A stretch of 14,472 nucleotides of DNA from Pseudomonadota bacterium. Lineage in GTDB: Bacteria > Pseudomonadota > Alphaproteobacteria > JAAXGF01. Each line of letters opens with the position of its first letter. The first letter of the stretch is position 1. The stretch is from assembly GCA_022563655.1 (NCBI GenBank), contig JADFMW010000042.1:1-14472 (forward strand), given 5' to 3'. A program made the position numbers and the translations under genes. Shown here piece after piece: positions 12,379 to 14,472 of this stretch. The notes under the pieces were generated by a model. It was not told where the DNA came from and did no database searches. It saw only the letters and a program-made list of their open reading frames with translations.

Positions 12379-13161
12379 GTGTTCTTTCCCTATCGAGACG
12401 ACAACCCACTCCACCACGGGCCGCCGCTGGTTACGCTCGTCATCATCGGCGTCTCCACGGTGGTCTATCTGGTCGTGCAACTCCCCATGGGGCCGCATGA
12501 AGGCCAAGCCTATGCGCTGAGCTTTGGCTTCATTCCGGCGGTGTTTTTCGGAAACGCCGAGCTGGTCGGCGAACTGGCGCGCGTCCCCGCTCCGGCGACG
12601 CTGATCACCAGCATGTTCTCGCACGGCGGGTTGCTGCATCTGGCGGGCAACATGTGGTTCCTGTGGCTCTACGGCGACAACGTCGAGGACGCCATGGGGC
12701 GGGTCCGTTTCGCGCTCTTCTTCCTGATATGCGGCGTCGCCGCCGCGCTCGCCCAAGGGGCGGTGGACCCGTCCAGCCGGGTGCCCATGGTCGGCGCTTC
12801 GGGCGCCATCAGCGGCGTGATCGCCGCCTATCTCCTGATCTGGCCCCGCGCCAACATCCGCGTCTTCTACTGGTGGTTCGTCTTCATCGGCACGATCAAC
12901 GTGCCCGCCTTCCTGGTGCTCGGTCTTTGGATCGTCGAGCAGTTGTTCGCTCTGCCCGCGTCGATGCAGGCCCAGGGCGGCGTCGCCATCGTCGCCCATC
13001 TCGGCGGCTTCGCCACCGGGCTCGCCCTGACCCCGTTCCTGAAACGGCGCGGCGTCAAGCTGCTTCAGGCGCCGCACGGCGCCGCCTTCGCCCGCACCCG
13101 GACGCGGGCGATCCCTCGCCGGCGCGGGTCGGTGCCCGAGGTGCGAAAAGAGCGCGACTGA
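12379..13161 (+). CDS. Rhomboid-family intramembrane serine protease
   Basis: The 260-residue membrane protein has six or more hydrophobic segments and the rhomboid active-site set: H87-L-A-G-N91 (oxyanion helix, HLAGNMWFLWLYGDNVED), the catalytic serine in GASG (S141), and the partner histidine H207 in AHLGGFATG. Such enzymes cleave transmembrane helices within the inner membrane. The tail after residue 222 is basic and cytosolic (RRGVKLL...RTRTRAIPRRRG). The start is the GTG at 12379, with GGGGAG ten bases upstream; no ATG fits. It converges on the cation transporter gene and shares a hairpin with it. Confidence 0.92.
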   Translation: MFFPYRDDNPLHHGPPLVTLVIIGVSTVVYLVVQLPMGPHEGQAYALSFGFIPAVFFGNAELVGELARVPAPATLITSMFSHGGLLHLAGNMWFLWLYGDNVEDAMGRVRFALFFLICGVAAALAQGAVDPSSRVPMVGASGAISGVIAAYLLIWPRANIRVFYWWFVFIGTINVPAFLVLGLWIVEQLFALPASMQAQGGVAIVAHLGGFATGLALTPFLKRRGVKLLQAPHGAAFARTRTRAIPRRRGSVPEVRKERD

Positions 13162-13167
13162 GCCACG

Positions 13168-13187
13168 GCGGGCGCGATTACGCCCGC
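13168..13187. terminator. Bidirectional stem between convergent genes
   Basis: GCGGGCG and CGCCCGC form a perfect 7-bp stem around CGATTA between the rhomboid and transporter genes, overlapping the transporter's TAA stop. No clear T-run is present on either strand. Confidence 0.45.
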
Positions 13188-13813
13188 GCCTTGGCATGGG
13201 TCGCGCGCAGCGCGCGGATGGCCTGGCGTGAGATCGACCACGCCGCCGTCAGCTCGAGGCCGACGATGAGCGCGCCGGCGATGAGATCGGGCCACGCGGT
13301 CGCGGTCGCGAACACGCCGGCGGCGGCGGCCAGTACCGCGAGATTGGCGATTGCGTCGTTGCGGCTGCACAGCCACACCGAGCGCATGTTGAGGTCGTCG
13401 CCGCGGCGCCGGAACAGGAGTGCCGCCGAGCCCGCGTTGGCCACCAGCGCGAGCACGCCGACGACGCCCATCACCGCGGCATCGGGCACCGCGGGGTCGA
13501 GCGCGCGGCGCGCCGTCTCGAACAATACCCAGAAGCCGAACAGACCCATGCCGGCGGCCTTGACGAGGGCGGCGGCGGCCTTCCAGCGCACCGACCGGGC
13601 GACGACGAAGAGCGAAATGCCATAGGCCGCGGTATCGGCGAGGAAGTCGAGCGCGTCGGCGAGCAGCGCGGTCGAGCCCGCGACCCACGCCGAGACGATC
13701 TCGACCACGAACATCGCCGCGTTGATCGCCAGCACCGCCCACAGCACGCGCCGCTGGCCGCCGAGGCGGTCCTCGCCCGCGCCCGGGTCGAGCAAGGGGG
13801 AACAGGCGTCCAT
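13178..13813 (-). CDS. CDF-type cation transporter, membrane domain only
   Basis: The 211-residue protein has about six membrane helices and the cation diffusion facilitator signature: GSTALLADALDFLADTAAYG (residues 47-65; D56-F-L-A-D60 fits the first metal site) and SRNDAIANLAVL in helix 5 (second half of the site). The family exports divalent metals such as zinc or cobalt by proton antiport. The usual cytoplasmic C-terminal metal-sensing domain (~80 residues) is absent, as in a known short subgroup. I chose the ATG at 13813 because its TG overlaps the TGA that ends the duplicated arsR tail (TGATG), a classic coupled start. Control by the ArsR-type regulator upstream would be expected, but that gene is broken here. 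Confidence 0.85.
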   Translation of the reverse strand: MDACSPLLDPGAGEDRLGGQRRVLWAVLAINAAMFVVEIVSAWVAGSTALLADALDFLADTAAYGISLFVVARSVRWKAAAALVKAAGMGLFGFWVLFETARRALDPAVPDAAVMGVVGVLALVANAGSAALLFRRRGDDLNMRSVWLCSRNDAIANLAVLAAAAGVFATATAWPDLIAGALIVGLELTAAWSISRQAIRALRATHAKARA

Positions 13814-13939
13814 CAAACGCCGTCGTCGGCCGGCTCGGCGACGCTCTCGATCATGTCGCCGGGCACGGGGGCGAACAGGCGTCCATCAAACGCCGTCGTC
13901 GGCCGGCTCGGCGATGTGCTCGATCATGTCGCCGAGCAC
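13800..13939. repeat. 73-bp tandem duplication across the arsR/transporter junction
   Basis: Positions 13800-13866 and 13873-13939 are the same sequence with four mismatches at an offset of 73 bp. Each copy holds the last ~14 codons of arsR, its TGA and the overlapping ATG of the transporter (MDACSP). Because 73 is not a multiple of three, the upstream copy starts a dead-end frame of 11 codons (MDACSPPCPAT) before the true gene. Confidence 0.92.
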
Positions 13940-14025
13940 GTCGCGGATGTGCTCGTCGGCGGCCGAATAGAACACCTGCTTGCCGCGGCGCTCGGCGCCC
14001 AGGATGCGCGCGGCGCGCAACAGGC
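13886..14025 (-). pseudogene. ArsR-family regulator, 5'-truncated
   Basis: The minus strand reads LLRAARILGAERRGKQVFY, SAADEHIRDVLGDMIEHIAE and a TGA at 13888-13886. This is the wing and C-terminal helix of a winged-helix ArsR/SmtB metal sensor (family L-x-x-A-G-L-V-x-x-x-R-x-G-x-x-x-x-Y-x-L). The recognition helix and first ~50 residues are missing: similarity stops near 14025 and the frame meets a stop upstream. Its TGA overlaps a transporter ATG copy, showing it was once the co-transcribed regulator of the CDF gene. Confidence 0.72.
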
Positions 14026-14044
14026 GCGGGAAGGAGTGACGGGG

Positions 14045-14472
14045 ATGCTGACGGAACAGAGCCTAGACCAGTTTAGAGCAATAGGATTCTACTGCTCAAA
14101 CGAAGACCTATGGCACGGCGGATACTACCCAATGAAACTTATCCGGTTTTACCGTGCCCTACGAGACCGTCTTGCCTTAGGAGGCCACAGAACGACAATA
14201 GCGAGTAGCCTGAAGCGCAGCCTCACCCACCACCACAGGGAGTCGTCCATCCTGGCCGACGCCACCAAATCTCCGCGGGCGTCCACCACCGCCACTCCCA
14301 CGATTACGTTAAGGCTCCTGGCCTTGGCGAAGGCAGCCTCCAGAGCCTTCATCCCGTCATCCAAAGTTATGTCAGGCACAGCTCCTCCCGATGGGTATTT
14401 CTTAACGGACGCCAGGATACATTACTACCCCAGGCCGGTCAACGCAGCGGCATTGCAGTCAACCGCCATGGC
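14045..14472 (+). CDS. Unrecognised open frame running off the window
   Basis: The ATG at 14045 has a very good ribosome site (AAGGAG at 14031-14036, eight bases away) and starts MLTEQSLDQFRAIGFYCSN. I see no stop before the window end. The first ~40 codons use ATA, AGA, CTA and TTA freely, unlike the GC-rich neighbours, which hints at foreign DNA. From about 14170 the frame is antisense to the GlcG-like gene and its composition (THHHRES..., ASTTATPTIT) looks non-coding. So either only the 5' part is real, truncated at a join, or the frame is spurious. No family is recognised. Confidence 0.3.
   Translation, partial: MLTEQSLDQFRAIGFYCSNEDLWHGGYYPMKLIRFYRALRDRLALGGHRTTIASSLKRSLTHHHRESSILADATKSPRASTTATPTITLRLLALAKAASRAFIPSSKVMSGTAPPDGYFLTDARIHYYPRPVNAAALQSTAM
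14149..14379 (-). CDS. GlcG/HbpS/PduO-type (DUF336) protein, truncated or frameshifted
   Basis: A GTG at 14379 with a strong GGGAGG site begins MPDITLDDGMKALEAAFAKA, followed by NVIVGVAVVDARGDLVASAR and MDDSLWW. This matches the N-terminal half of GlcG/HbpS-like proteins (AxxKAxxxGxxVxIAVVDxxGxLxAxxRMD), a small fold linked to haem or corrin binding. The family is about 135-150 residues. Here recognisable sequence stops near residue 50, and the last 25 are an arginine-rich frame to the stop at 14149. A shifted frame (GEAALQATRYCRSVAS) looks faintly like the continuation, so a frameshift is possible. Confidence 0.6.
   Translation of the reverse strand: MPDITLDDGMKALEAAFAKARSLNVIVGVAVVDARGDLVASARMDDSLWWWVRLRFRLLAIVVLWPPKARRSRRAR

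Overview
The window is GC-rich and densely coded, with the gene content of a free-living proteobacterium. Alphaproteobacteria, perhaps Rhodospirillales-like, is my best guess from gene types and codon use, but no rRNA or other marker settles it. No tRNA, rRNA, CRISPR array or recognisable transposase is visible.

Layout, left to right. (1) 1-340 is a patchwork of broken gene pieces: a short-chain dehydrogenase with its middle deleted, the first ~30 codons of a trans-aconitate-methyltransferase-like gene, and the cut 3' end of a sialidase-like gene. (2) 234-4166 is a leftward run: yjbQ-type thiamine phosphate synthase, SAM hydroxide adenosyltransferase, diacylglycerol kinase, a PP2C phosphatase fused in frame to a phytanoyl-CoA-dioxygenase-like domain, and the sialidase-like gene. 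(3) 4242-7839 is an islet of three leftward genes (CmoA-like SAM enzyme, FkbM methyltransferase, ATP-grasp ligase). Much of it is less GC-rich than its surroundings, and it is bracketed by two 123-bp direct copies of the yjbQ start/promoter region. (4) 8000-10078 holds rightward cupin, Sel1-repeat and 6-phosphofructokinase genes. (5) 10079-10911 has no credible protein gene. It contains an AT-rich patch with two facing DnaA-box-like sites, a sigma70-like promoter, about 560 nt of dense hairpins, and a three-way-junction stem followed by six T. I read it as a large structured RNA of a family I do not recognise. (6) 10912-12081 is a leftward VOC/SDR gene pair. (7) 12379-13813 is a rhomboid protease converging on a CDF-type cation transporter. 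(8) 13800-14472 has a 73-bp tandem duplication at the arsR/transporter junction, a 5'-truncated ArsR regulator, and an unusual right edge with a truncated GlcG/HbpS-like gene.

How the parts may work together: the yjbQ-to-dgkA run looks like ordinary housekeeping. The islet looks like a small biosynthetic or tailoring cassette (two SAM-dependent enzymes plus an amide- or ester-forming ligase), inserted between yjbQ and a cupin gene that were probably divergent neighbours. The duplicated yjbQ promoter could drive it. The structured RNA behind phosphofructokinase is the strongest candidate for something undescribed. Several gene fusions and truncations cluster at the two ends of the window. These may be real recombination, or chimeric joins in a metagenome or single-cell assembly, and should be checked with reads before any biology is built on them.
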